Source of the DNA: Agrobacterium cavarae
GTDB lineage: Bacteria > Pseudomonadota > Alphaproteobacteria > Rhizobiales > Rhizobiaceae
Reading direction: 5' to 3'
NCBI RefSeq assembly: GCF_004310285.1
Contig: NZ_SISF01000031.1
Coordinates: 380,511-444,510 of the forward strand
DNA: 64,000 bases
A program made the translations under genes and the position numbers. Shown here one piece after another: positions 47,064-55,803 of the stretch. A model generated the notes under the pieces. It was given only the letters and a program-made list of their open reading frames with translations, searched no databases and was not told the origin of the DNA. How positions within the stretch are numbered: the first letter of the stretch is position 1; each line of letters opens with the position of its first letter.

Positions 47064-47109
47064 AGCGCTGTGCGTCCTGTTGGACGGGGAAAGGACGCTT
47101 TACCTTTTT
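47061..47109 (+). terminator. terminator after the DUF2794 gene
   Basis: TAAAGCG, which includes the stop codon, pairs with CGCTTTA (47096-47102), with inner GCGTCC/GGACGC as an alternative, followed by CCTTTTT. Confidence 0.65.
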
Positions 47110-47210
47110 GAATCGACGCATGGTGCTTTCCGGACATCGAGTCCGATCTTCGGGCCGATGCTGTCAGGCGGCAGGGGAGCGACGCTTCCTCGGCCTCATA
47201 GGCGGGCATG

Positions 47211-47232
47211 AAAAAGGCGGCCAGTGGCCGCC
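47211..47232 (-). terminator. hairpin abutting the left end of the IS, terminator on the minus strand
   Basis: GGCGGCC-AGT-GGCCGCC is a perfect 7-bp stem (47216-47232) preceded by AAAAA. On the minus strand this is a standard terminator with TTTTT. The IS begins at the next base, so the gene it once served on the right may have been displaced. Confidence 0.6.
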
Positions 47233-48772
47233 TCAGACTGCTGACAAACCCCTGGCGTGAGCTAGGGGTTTATGATTCATTGGGACATGTTGAAGAAACC
47301 TGCTCCTGAACAGACTGCTCTTGAGATGGTGACGCTCGATAGCCTGGTCCCTAAAGATCATCTGCTTCGTAAGATCGACGCGGTGATCGACTTCTCATTC
47401 ATCCATGATCGTGTTGCAGGCCTCTACTGCGCCGACAATGGTCGTCCACCACTCGACCCGACCTTGATGTTCAAGGCTTTGTTCATCGGCTACCTGTTCG
47501 GTGTGCGCTCGGAACGGCAGTTGGTGCGTGAGATTGAAGTGAACGTCGCCTATCGCTGGTTTCTGCGCATGAAGCTGACGGACCCTGTCTTCGATGCCTC
47601 GACGCTTTCTCAGAACCGCCGCCGTCGCTTTAACGACACATCCGTTGCCCAAGATATCTTCGATGCGATCGTGGAGCAGGCGATCCGGCACGGTCTGGTG
47701 GATGGGACTGTCCTCTATACGGATTCCACCCACCTGAAGGCGAACGCCAACAAGGGCAAATACGATCTGGCCCTGCTTCAGAAATCGCGGGCCGATTATT
47801 GGGCCGATCTAGATCGGGCAATCGAGGCGGAACGTGCGGCGCATGGTCAGAAGCCGTTGAAGGAGAAAGAGCGCGAGCCAGAGGTGAAGGAAACGAAGGT
47901 CAGTCGTACCGATCCCGATAGCGGTTATATGGTGCGCGACGGCAAGCCCAAAGGCTTCTTCTATCTCGATCACCGCACGGTTGACGGGCGCTCTGCGATC
48001 ATCACCGACACGCATGTGACGCCGGCCAATGTGCACGACAGTATCGTCTATCTGGAACGGCTCGATCGACAGCGCCAACGCTTCGACTTCAACGTCGGCG
48101 CGGTTGGGCTAGACGCGGGCTATGCCACGGCAGGCATTGCCAAGGGGCTGGAGGACAGAGATATCCTAGGCGTGACCGGCTATCGCAACCCGACCCCGCC
48201 CAAAGACGGCATGATGCGCAAGTCGAAGTTCGTCTACGAACCAGAGGCTGATGGCTATCGCTGCCCTGAAGGGCAACTGCTGCCCTATGCCACCACCGAT
48301 CGAAGCGGTTACAAGCACTATCGCTCAGACCCGTCCATCTGCCGTGACTGCCCGCTTCTGGCGTCATGCACAACAAACGCAAAGGCAGAACGCACCATCA
48401 CCCGCCATGTCTGGCAAGATGCACGTGAGCGAACCGACGCCCACCGGAAGACGGCACGGGGCAAAGCGATCTACAAGCGGCGCAAGGAAACGGTGGAGCG
48501 ATCCTTTGCCGATGCCAAACAGCTTCACGGGCACCGCTATGCCCGCTTCCGCGGCCTGATCAAGGTCAGATGGCAGTGCCTCATCGCCGCAGCTGCACAA
48601 AACATAAAGAAGATCGCATTGGCGGTGACCAAAACACCTAAACCTGCCTGGGGATGAGGCGATCAGCCTCAACTTGTCTCCCATTCAGCATCGCACACGC
48701 AGATCACCAAACAGCATCATCCTAAAACAGAAAAACCCGCCAAAAAAATCGACGGGTTTGTCAACGGTCTGA
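47233..48772 (+). mobile_element. IS1182-family insertion sequence, apparently complete
   Basis: The element is 1540 bases long. Its terminal inverted repeats agree at 17 of 19 positions: TCAGACTGCTGACAAACCC on the left (47233-47251), and TCAGACCGTTGACAAACCC read inward from 48772. Each end carries a subterminal hairpin: AAACCCCT/AGGGGTTT (47246-47271) and AAACCCG/CGGGTTT (48733-48759). A single intact transposase fills the interior. I see no target duplication; a perfect hairpin abuts each side instead. Confidence 0.92.
47272..48657 (+). CDS. IS1182-family transposase
   Basis: The 461-residue DDE transposase has the N-terminal DUF772 domain (PPLDPTLMFKALFIGYLFGVRSERQLVREIEVN) and a catalytic core with Asp151 (YTDSTHLKAN), Asp281 (GLDAGYATAG) and Glu409 in KETVERSFADAK. 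Four cysteines (331, 357, 360, 366) could bind zinc. It is uninterrupted, so the element may be active. The start ATG directly follows the 3' strand of the AAACCCCT/AGGGGTTT stem, which contains the AGGGG Shine-Dalgarno; translation is therefore probably weak on read-through transcripts. Confidence 0.95.
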   Translation: MIHWDMLKKPAPEQTALEMVTLDSLVPKDHLLRKIDAVIDFSFIHDRVAGLYCADNGRPPLDPTLMFKALFIGYLFGVRSERQLVREIEVNVAYRWFLRMKLTDPVFDASTLSQNRRRRFNDTSVAQDIFDAIVEQAIRHGLVDGTVLYTDSTHLKANANKGKYDLALLQKSRADYWADLDRAIEAERAAHGQKPLKEKEREPEVKETKVSRTDPDSGYMVRDGKPKGFFYLDHRTVDGRSAIITDTHVTPANVHDSIVYLERLDRQRQRFDFNVGAVGLDAGYATAGIAKGLEDRDILGVTGYRNPTPPKDGMMRKSKFVYEPEADGYRCPEGQLLPYATTDRSGYKHYRSDPSICRDCPLLASCTTNAKAERTITRHVWQDARERTDAHRKTARGKAIYKRRKETVERSFADAKQLHGHRYARFRGLIKVRWQCLIAAAAQNIKKIALAVTKTPKPAWG

Positions 48773-49074
48773 CGGCGGGATTTTCCCGCCGTTTTCATTT
48801 GTAGCGACACCTCCACCGGGTGTGGCGCTCGATATGATGTGATCGACAGACTGCCGTTAAGGTCACGCTTTTGCCGCAGATATCGACGATCTGGTTGTGA
48901 CGGACGATTGCGGTGGTAATCATTCCAGTGATATACACGGGCGCGTTCATATTTAGGATCGCGGAAGAAGGCGAAGCATCACCGTGAGGTGAGCGTACAA
49001 GCTTCATGCCGCGAGAGTTTCAAAAGCAATGCCGTGGAACCGGTCCACTGGCTTGCCGAGAGGGAGAGACCAGG
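48773..49074. other. 302-base region between the IS and the surA-like gene
   Basis: It starts with a plus-strand terminator hairpin (ACGGCGGGA-TTT-TCCCGCCGT then TTTC, 48772-48796) that abuts the IS. A 70-codon minus-strand frame (48795-49007) covers most of the rest but resembles nothing I recognise. It could be a remnant of a gene cut by rearrangement. No lptD sequence, the usual neighbour of surA, is visible. Confidence 0.5.
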
Positions 49075-50016
49075 ATGAACTTCGGAAAGAAGGCGATGCG
49101 CAGCGTCGCGTTTGCCTTTGCGATCTTCGCAGTTCCCATGATTGTCGCGCCGCAGGCGAATGTCGCTTTTGCCGACAGCGCGGTGAAGATCGTCGTCAAC
49201 AAGACACCGATCACCTCTGACGATATTGCACGCCGCGTGGCTTTCTTGAAGCTGCAGCGCCAGTCTGGCAATCTCAACGAGAAGGCCCGCGAACAGCTGA
49301 TCGAGGAGGCTTTGAAGCGCGAGGAAATCGCCCGCGTCAAGGCTTCGGTCAGCACCGCAGATGTCGATGCCGCCTTCGGCCGCTTTGCTGCCAGCAACAA
49401 GTTGACGAAAGACCAACTGACCAAGGTGCTGACACAGGCTGGCGTGGGTGCCGACCACTTCAAATCCTTCATCGCCGTGCAGATGAGCTGGCCACGCCTG
49501 GTCAATGCGCGCTATGGCGGCAAGAACCGCATGTCGACACAGGACTTCATCACGCGCCTCAAGGAGCGCGGCCAGAAGCCTGTGACGTCGGAATACTTCC
49601 TGCAGCAGATTATTTTCGTCGTACCGGAATCGAAGAAGTCCATCATCGGCAAACGCAAGAGCGAGGCGGAAGCGTCTCGCAAGCGCTATCCCGGCTGCGA
49701 GCAGGCAAAGACCTTCGCAGCCACCATGCTGGATGTTTCGATCAAGGACCTTGGCCGGATTCTCGAACCGGAACTCCCCACGGAGTGGAAGGACCTGGTT
49801 ACCAAGACGCCTGAGGGCGGCACCACAGCCACGCGCGTGACCGAGAAGGGCGTCGAGTACCTGGCTGTCTGCAAGAAGCAGCAGGTTTCCGATGACTATG
49901 CGGCGGAAGTTGTCTTTCGTGCCGAAGACCTGAGCAAGGCGGAAAAGGGTGAGAACCCGAACGAGAAGAAGTATCTGGACGAGCTTCGCAGCAAGGCACA
50001 GATCACTCAAACCTGA
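49075..50016 (+). CDS. SurA-like periplasmic chaperone, PPIase domain degenerate
   Basis: The 313-residue protein has a signal peptide (about 1-34, ending ANVAFADS) and a SurA N-terminal chaperone domain (VKIVVNKTPITSDDIARRVAFLKLQ ... ALKREEIARVKASVSTADVDAAF). The C-terminal part (PVTSEYFLQQIIFVVPE onward) corresponds to a PpiC/parvulin domain but I see few of its conserved residues. It should help outer-membrane protein folding. Its position just before pdxA and rsmA fits surA in alphaproteobacteria. GGGAGAG precedes ATG 49075. Confidence 0.85.
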   Translation: MNFGKKAMRSVAFAFAIFAVPMIVAPQANVAFADSAVKIVVNKTPITSDDIARRVAFLKLQRQSGNLNEKAREQLIEEALKREEIARVKASVSTADVDAAFGRFAASNKLTKDQLTKVLTQAGVGADHFKSFIAVQMSWPRLVNARYGGKNRMSTQDFITRLKERGQKPVTSEYFLQQIIFVVPESKKSIIGKRKSEAEASRKRYPGCEQAKTFAATMLDVSIKDLGRILEPELPTEWKDLVTKTPEGGTTATRVTEKGVEYLAVCKKQQVSDDYAAEVVFRAEDLSKAEKGENPNEKKYLDELRSKAQITQT

Positions 50017-50113
50017 TCCTGGTGCGGCACCCTGATGCGGTGCCGCTATGGTTTCCAAGATATCAAAATGCCGCTGATCGGCAGGGTCGCACCTTTCGAG
50101 ACCAGCGCAACAG

Positions 50114-51148
50114 GTGAAAGATCCGAACGTCGTGACGTCGCTTGAACTGCCTCTCGCTTTGACACAGGGCGATCCCGCCGGCATCGGTCCCGATATCGCG
50201 CTTGCAGCCTGGGCAAGACGTGATGAACTCAATGTTTCGCCATTTCTCTTCGTCGGTGATCCAGACGTGCTGACGAGCCGGGCAAATATTCTTGGCATTC
50301 CGGTCAACATCGTCACCTGCGAGGCTGAAGAAGCGGTTTCTGCATTCACCACCGGCCTACCCGTTTTGCCTGTTCCCGTCGGTTTTGACGTACAGGCAGG
50401 CCAACCTCATGTCGGCACAGCCATCTCTACCATCAAAGCCATCGAGACCGCTGTCTCGTTGACGATGGCGCGAAAAGCGGCTGCCGTCGTTACCAATCCG
50501 ATTGCCAAGGCCGTGCTGTACGAAGCCGGCTTCGGCTTTCCCGGCCACACAGAATTCCTTGCGGATCTCGCGCTCAAGCACACAGGCCAGGCAGCGCGAC
50601 CGGTAATGATGATCGCCGGACCGAAGCTGCGTGTCGTGCCTGTGACGATCCACATTCCCATCAAGGATGTGGCATCTGCTCTGACGGAGGAGCTCATCAT
50701 CGATACATGCCGGATCGTTGCCAACGACCTGAAGAGCAAGTTCGGCATGGATGCGCCAAGACTGGCGGTCGCTGGGCTAAACCCACATGCGGGCGAAGAC
50801 GGCACGATCGGTACCGAAGATCGCGATATCATCCATCCGGCGACCATGCAGTTGCGCAAGGATGGCATCGACGCATTCGGGCCTCTGCCAGCCGATACCA
50901 TGTTCCATGATGCCGCACGCAAGCGTTATGACGTTGCGATCTGCATGTATCACGATCAGGGCCTGATTCCGGCGAAGGCACTCGGCTTCGATGACTCGGT
51001 CAATGTGACGCTTGGCCTGCCCTTCATCCGCACGTCGCCCGATCATGGCACCGCCTTCGGTATTGCCGGACAGGGCATCGCCAACTGCTCAAGCCTTGTG
51101 GCGGCGTTGAAGATGGCGGCCGAGATCGCTGCGCGGCAGGCTTCGTGA
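50114..51148 (+). CDS. pdxA: 4-hydroxythreonine-4-phosphate dehydrogenase
   Basis: PdxA oxidises 4-phosphohydroxythreonine in the DXP-dependent pyridoxal phosphate pathway. The 344 residues show [50 protein letters not shown] and [13 protein letters not shown], including the metal-binding histidines. The start is a GTG at 50114 or, six codons on, GTG 50132; neither has a strong Shine-Dalgarno. The stop overlaps the rsmA start. It forms the common surA-pdxA-rsmA order. Confidence 0.96.
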   Translation: MKDPNVVTSLELPLALTQGDPAGIGPDIALAAWARRDELNVSPFLFVGDPDVLTSRANILGIPVNIVTCEAEEAVSAFTTGLPVLPVPVGFDVQAGQPHVGTAISTIKAIETAVSLTMARKAAAVVTNPIAKAVLYEAGFGFPGHTEFLADLALKHTGQAARPVMMIAGPKLRVVPVTIHIPIKDVASALTEELIIDTCRIVANDLKSKFGMDAPRLAVAGLNPHAGEDGTIGTEDRDIIHPATMQLRKDGIDAFGPLPADTMFHDAARKRYDVAICMYHDQGLIPAKALGFDDSVNVTLGLPFIRTSPDHGTAFGIAGQGIANCSSLVAALKMAAEIAARQAS

Positions 51149-51978
51149 TGGCAGCAATCGATGGTCTTCCGCCGCTGCGCGACGTCATCCAGCGCCACGG
51201 CCTTGATGCGAAGAAGTCGCTCGGTCAGAACTTCCTTTTCGACCTTAATCTGACGCAGAAGATTGCGCGTACCGCCGGTCCTTTGGACGGTGTTACGGTC
51301 TTCGAGGTCGGACCTGGTCCAGGTGGCTTGACCCGCGCCATTCTATCGCTTGGCGCAAAGAAGGTGATTGCCGTAGAGCGAGACAGCCGCTGTCTTCCAG
51401 CACTGGCGGAAATTGCCGATCATTATCCCGGACGCCTGGACGTGATCGAAGGCGACGCGCTCAAGACCGATTTCGAAGCTCTCGTTCCCAAGGGCGAACC
51501 GGTGCGTATCATCGCCAACCTCCCCTATAATGTTGGCACCCAGCTTCTGGTCAACTGGCTTCTGCCGAAGGAGTGGCCACCATTCTGGCTCTCCATGACG
51601 CTGATGTTCCAGAAGGAAGTCGGACAGCGCATTGTTGCCGAAGAAGGCGATAACCACTATGGCCGCCTGGGTGTGCTCACGGGCTGGCGCACCGTGCCGG
51701 AAATGGCTTTCGATGTTCCGCCACAAGCCTTCAGCCCACCCCCGAAGGTCACCTCGACCGTCGTGCATCTCCTGCCCAAGGAAAAGCCGCTGGCCTGCGA
51801 TGTGGCGAAGCTTGAGAAGGTCACGGAAGCCGCTTTCGGCCAACGCCGCAAGATGCTACGCCAGAGCGTGAAAAACATCGGCGGAGAAGCCCTGCTTGAA
51901 AAGGCGGGCATCGACCCGACGAGACGCGCCGAGACGCTGTCGGTCGAAGAGTTCGTGCGGCTGGCGAACAGTTTGTAA
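51148..51978 (+). CDS. rsmA: 16S rRNA (A1518/A1519) dimethyltransferase
   Basis: RsmA (KsgA) dimethylates two adenosines near the 3' end of 16S rRNA during 30S assembly. The 276 residues contain [11 protein letters not shown], the SAM-binding [16 protein letters not shown], and the catalytic [11 protein letters not shown] motif. ATG 51148 shares bases with the pdxA TGA (TGATG); an in-frame GTG at 51145 is the alternative. A small hydrolase gene follows after 63 bases. Confidence 0.97.
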   Translation: MAAIDGLPPLRDVIQRHGLDAKKSLGQNFLFDLNLTQKIARTAGPLDGVTVFEVGPGPGGLTRAILSLGAKKVIAVERDSRCLPALAEIADHYPGRLDVIEGDALKTDFEALVPKGEPVRIIANLPYNVGTQLLVNWLLPKEWPPFWLSMTLMFQKEVGQRIVAEEGDNHYGRLGVLTGWRTVPEMAFDVPPQAFSPPPKVTSTVVHLLPKEKPLACDVAKLEKVTEAAFGQRRKMLRQSVKNIGGEALLEKAGIDPTRRAETLSVEEFVRLANSL

Positions 51979-52041
51979 TCCTGCCACGGGCATCACCAAG
52001 CCGACATTGATCTTGTTTTAGACCCTGCCGAGAGGGCCGCC

Positions 52042-52665
52042 ATGAACGATGCCGGTTTCCAATATGAGCTTGCTCTCCCATCAGGAACCGCAGACTGCGT
52101 CGTGGTCCTTCTCCATGGATCAGGACGGGATAAGAACGACCTTCTGGCATTCGGCCGGGCGGTGTTTCCCAATGCCGTTCTTTATGCCCTGCGCGGCGCT
52201 GTGCCCTGGGAAAATGGTTATGCATTTTTCCGCAGAAAGCCCGACCGGCAAATCGACGTGGACGATCTGAAAGCGCAGGCGACCAGGCTCTGCATGTTCA
52301 TGGATTTTGTCATCCGTCAGACAGGCCAGACGCCGTTTCTCGTCGGCTATTCAAATGGTGCAATCATGGCGGCTGAGGTGCTGTGCCAGAATGGCAGCAT
52401 GGCGCGGGGGGCCATCCTCTTGCGGCCGCTCTCACCTAGAAGACATGAGGAACTCCCTAGCCTCTCCGGCTTTCCCGTCCTGCTGCTTGCAGCGAGGCAA
52501 GATGAAAGGCGGGCGGAGAACGACGCGCGTGATCTGCCCGACCAGTTCACTAGTGCTGGCGCGGATGTTCGTCTCGAAATGCTGGATAGCGGTCACGGCT
52601 GGGCAGAAGACGCAGCCGATGAGAAGCTGTCGCGTCAGTGGCTGGCAACCAGAGAACCGGGCTAA
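52042..52665 (+). CDS. alpha/beta-hydrolase, phospholipase/carboxylesterase type
   Basis: The 207-residue cytoplasmic protein has an oxyanion loop HGSGRDKND (25-33) and a likely triad Ser104 (GYSNGA), Asp154 (RQDERR) and His185 (SGHGW). It resembles the YpfH/carboxylesterase family that cleaves short esters. The natural substrate is unknown. It ends convergently with gmk, whose stop begins one base away. Confidence 0.87.
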   Translation: MNDAGFQYELALPSGTADCVVVLLHGSGRDKNDLLAFGRAVFPNAVLYALRGAVPWENGYAFFRRKPDRQIDVDDLKAQATRLCMFMDFVIRQTGQTPFLVGYSNGAIMAAEVLCQNGSMARGAILLRPLSPRRHEELPSLSGFPVLLLAARQDERRAENDARDLPDQFTSAGADVRLEMLDSGHGWAEDAADEKLSRQWLATREPG

Positions 52666-53328
52666 TTAAAGCTGCGGCTCTTCCTCCAACAATCCCCTGA
52701 CGAAATCGAACATACCGTGGCGACGGTTACGGCGGACACGTTCGGCCTTGACGATGGCTTCGACAGCCGAAAAGGCGGCCTGGAGATCGTCATTGAGGAT
52801 CACATAGTCATAGTCGCGCCAATGCTCGATCTCGGCGCGGGAATTGGCAAGGCGTGTGCGGATCACCTCTTCGGTGTCTTCGGCGCGGCGATGCAGGCGC
52901 GACTGCAGTTCGGTCATGGTCGGCGGCAAAATGAAGATCGACACCACATCTGCCTGCATCTTGTCCTGAAGCTGTTCTGCGCCCTGCCAATCGATATCGA
53001 AGAGCATGTCGCGACCTTCAGACATGGCCTGCTCAACCGGCGCGCGCGGCGTTCCGTAGAAATTGCCGTGCACCTCCGCCCATTCCAGCAGTTGATCGCT
53101 GTCTCGCAACACCTCGAATTCACGCTTGGTGATGAAGTGGTAATGAATGCCTTCGATCTCGCTCTGCCGGCGCTGGCGCGTCGTGACACTCACCGACAGG
53201 CTGATATTCTTGTCCCGATCCAGCAAGTTTCTGGCGATGGTGGACTTGCCCGCACCCGATGGCGAGGACATGACCAGCATCAACCCTCTGCGGGCGATAT
53301 GAACGGGAGAGCTATCTGCTGGTACCAT
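52666..53328 (-). CDS. gmk: guanylate kinase
   Basis: It phosphorylates GMP to GDP. The 220 residues carry the P-loop [10 protein letters not shown] (21-30), the GMP-binding [21 protein letters not shown] and [14 protein letters not shown] segments, and [14 protein letters not shown]. It is the last gene of the minus-strand fabD-to-gmk series, five bases after the yicC-family gene. Confidence 0.97.
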   Translation of the reverse strand: MVPADSSPVHIARRGLMLVMSSPSGAGKSTIARNLLDRDKNISLSVSVTTRQRRQSEIEGIHYHFITKREFEVLRDSDQLLEWAEVHGNFYGTPRAPVEQAMSEGRDMLFDIDWQGAEQLQDKMQADVVSIFILPPTMTELQSRLHRRAEDTEEVIRTRLANSRAEIEHWRDYDYVILNDDLQAAFSAVEAIVKAERVRRNRRHGMFDFVRGLLEEEPQL

Positions 53329-53333
53329 GGAGC

Positions 53334-54221
53334 CTACTCCAGATTTTGAACCTGTTCGCGGAATTGGTCGATCACGACTTTCAATTCGATACCAGCAGCG
53401 GTTACAGCACTGGCATTGGATTTGGAACAGATCGTATTCGACTCCCGGTTAAATTCCTGTGCAAGAAAATCGAGCTTGCGCCCGACAGGACCGCCGGCGG
53501 CCAGAAGTTCCCGCGCGGCTGACACATGCGAGGTCAGCCGGTCAATCTCCTCGCGCAGATCCGCCTTGGTGGCCAGCAGTGCGGCTTCCGCATAAAGGCG
53601 CTCACGATCAAGACCTCCATTGCCATCGCCAATCAAGGCGATCTGCGCCTCCAGCCGCGCCCGGATGTGCTCCGCCTGACGGGAGGGATCGGCTTCGATC
53701 ACAGACGTCAGTTGCTCGATCCGATCGATATGGGTGGAAAGCAGCGTGTAGAGCGATGCACCTTCCCTTTCGCGCATGGCTTTCAACGAAGCGACGGCCG
53801 CGGAGAATCCGTCGACGATATCGGCGTTTCGGGCAGCTTGCGCAGCTTCCGTTTCCTCCGGCTCGCGAAACTCAACGAGACCGCGCACGGACAGTAACGT
53901 ATCGAAGCTGAGCGGCGCGTCGCTGACCGCATTTCCCAGTTCCTGCTTCAAGGCAAGGACCGCATCCAGTGCGTCACGGTTGACGACGGCCTCAAGCTTG
54001 GTCTCTGATGCAGAGACCGAGAGCCCGGCCTGAATGTTACCGCGCGACAGGCTTTTCGATGCGATGTCACGTAGCGCCGTCTCCAGTGCCTCCATGCCCG
54101 ATGGCAGGCGCAGCCTTAGATCCAGCCCCTTGCCATTGACGGAGCGCAACTCCCAGGCCCAACGGTACCGTCCGGAAGAGCCTTCGCTGCGCGCGAAGCC
54201 CGTCATGGATTGCAATGTCAT
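53334..54221 (-). CDS. YicC-family endoribonuclease
   Basis: The 295-residue protein starts [12 protein letters not shown], the hallmark of YicC, and has the conserved [14 protein letters not shown] segment and a C-terminal DUF1732 region with [10 protein letters not shown] and [17 protein letters not shown]. YicC-type proteins are reported to act as endoribonucleases on small RNAs. ATG 54221, with GGGGGAC upstream, is preferred over ATG 54254. It lies between mltG and gmk, a common order in alphaproteobacteria. Confidence 0.93.
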   Translation of the reverse strand: MTLQSMTGFARSEGSSGRYRWAWELRSVNGKGLDLRLRLPSGMEALETALRDIASKSLSRGNIQAGLSVSASETKLEAVVNRDALDAVLALKQELGNAVSDAPLSFDTLLSVRGLVEFREPEETEAAQAARNADIVDGFSAAVASLKAMREREGASLYTLLSTHIDRIEQLTSVIEADPSRQAEHIRARLEAQIALIGDGNGGLDRERLYAEAALLATKADLREEIDRLTSHVSAARELLAAGGPVGRKLDFLAQEFNRESNTICSKSNASAVTAAGIELKVVIDQFREQVQNLE

Positions 54222-54275
54222 TCGAATGTCCCCCAGACGCTTGCGTGCGGCCACGCAGCCACAGCCAGCCCTCTA

Positions 54276-55493
54276 TTAATTCGCCGGTTTCTCTGCCTGA
54301 TTGCCGCCTGGCTGACCGTCGACAACGGTTTCGGAGTTTCCGCCGCTAGCAGCCTTTTCGGCTTCGATCTTTCTCCAGCGACGGACATTGGCGTTGTGCT
54401 CGTCCAGCGTCTTGGCAAAGACATGGCCGCCGGTGCCATCGGCTACAAAGTAGAGATCGTCTGTCCGCCAGGGATTGGCCGTTGCCTCAAGCGCTGCCCG
54501 ACCGGGATTGGCGATCGGGTGCGGCGGCAGGCCGCGGATGATATAGGTGTTGAACGGCGTCTCTTTTTGCAGATCCGACTGATAGATCGGCCGGTCGGAT
54601 GGTTTGCCCTCACCACCGAACAGACCGTAGATGATCGTCGGGTCGGATTGCAGACGCATGTTCTTCTTCATCCGGTTATAGAAGACGGAAGCAACATGGC
54701 CGCGCTCATCATCCTTGCCGGTTTCCTTTTCAACGATGGAAGCGAGTGTGACGAATTCCTCAACGGTCTTCAGCGGCAGGTCCGGGTCGCGCCGCTGCCA
54801 CAGCATGTCGACGAGCTTTGTCTGCGCCGCGCGCATCTGGCGCACAATTTCTTCCCGCTTGGTGCCGCGGGTAAAGGGATAGGTGTCCGGCCGCAGGCTG
54901 CCTTCCGGTGGCAATTCGGTCGGAAGATCACCTTCGAGCACAGGGTCGGATTCAAGGCGCGCGAACATCTGTTTGACCGTCAGGCCTTCCGGGAAAGCAA
55001 CTGTGTAGAGGATCGACTTCCCCGATTCCAGCAAGGACAGAATATCCTTCATCGATGCATGGGCCTTGATTTCATATTCGCCCGGCTTCGGCGTCTGACC
55101 GGCCTCCATGTAACGATCTGCCATCAGGCGGAAGATGCGCCCGTTGGAAATGGCGTCGCTTCGCTCCAGCGTGTTGGCGATTTCCGCCAGACCGGCGCCA
55201 TTGCGCACCGTGATGGTCGTGTTGGTCGGGAGTGGGCCCGGCTCGTGAAACGAGTGGATCATGTAGTAGAAGCCAGCGATACCTACCACGGTGACGGCCA
55301 CGATCAGCGTCATCAAAAAATTCAGGAAGATCACTGTCTGGCTGTGGGCCTTGCGCGAGCGCTTCGGCGGCTCAGGCACTTTTTCAGGTCTCAGAGCCTC
55401 GGTCGGCGATTTGGGAATGATCGGTCCACCCTTGCTCTCATAGGAGCTGTCGCGGTCGTAGGGCGGCTGATTGTTCTCTCTGTTATCGCTCAC
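54276..55493 (-). CDS. mltG: endolytic murein transglycosylase
   Basis: MltG (YceG) cleaves nascent glycan strands at the inner membrane and sets their length. The 405 residues have a proline-rich cytoplasmic N-terminus, one membrane span (about 54-78), a LysM-like subdomain (ITVRNGAGLAEIANTLE) and the YceG domain with the catalytic glutamate in LASIVEKETG, LQSDPTIIYGLFG, NPGRAAL and LYFVADGTGGHVFA. It lies 310 bases downstream of fabF and 54 bases upstream of the yicC-family gene. Confidence 0.96.
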   Translation of the reverse strand: MSDNRENNQPPYDRDSSYESKGGPIIPKSPTEALRPEKVPEPPKRSRKAHSQTVIFLNFLMTLIVAVTVVGIAGFYYMIHSFHEPGPLPTNTTITVRNGAGLAEIANTLERSDAISNGRIFRLMADRYMEAGQTPKPGEYEIKAHASMKDILSLLESGKSILYTVAFPEGLTVKQMFARLESDPVLEGDLPTELPPEGSLRPDTYPFTRGTKREEIVRQMRAAQTKLVDMLWQRRDPDLPLKTVEEFVTLASIVEKETGKDDERGHVASVFYNRMKKNMRLQSDPTIIYGLFGGEGKPSDRPIYQSDLQKETPFNTYIIRGLPPHPIANPGRAALEATANPWRTDDLYFVADGTGGHVFAKTLDEHNANVRRWRKIEAEKAASGGNSETVVDGQPGGNQAEKPAN

Positions 55494-55803
55494 CGGCGGT
55501 CCTTTTCAGTTCGGCATTACAACGGCTTATTTGAGCAGGCAATGCGGCAAAAACAGGTTCGGCAGGCTATTCTGCACTCTCAACCGGTGGAGGGATCAAA
55601 CACATCTTCGTTGACGAAGCGAGGTTCCTCCACCGTTCCAGTTCATCGAAAACGGACGCGCTCGCATCCTTGGTTTCGAAGAGCTGGCAGATCAGGCAAT
55701 CCCGGCATCTCGCCGGGAAAGCTGAAAAACGTTCTGATCGATTCTTGGAAGGGCGGCAAGTGGCCGTCCCATGCTGACAGACTTAGAGCGTCAGTCCAGA
55801 CAC
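55494..55803 (-). other. 310-base structured gap between fabF and mltG
   Basis: No credible gene is seen. On either strand CGGTGGAGG (55585-55593) pairs perfectly with CCTCCACCG (55627-55635), enclosing CTTCG-TTGA-CGAAG (55606-55619). TCCCGGC pairs with GCCGGGA at 55700-55718. A weaker stem lies near 55752. The gap probably holds a processing or attenuation site and perhaps the mltG promoter. Confidence 0.45.

Noticed and set aside
47229..48776. A target-site duplication around the IS.
   Set aside because: The bases next to the two ends (CGCC on the left, CGGC on the right) are not direct repeats.
48795..49007. A 70-codon minus-strand frame right of the IS as a real gene or transposase remnant.
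   Set aside because: No recognisable motif, no Shine-Dalgarno of note, and another frame on the same strand is equally plausible. It is mentioned only as an unexplained region.
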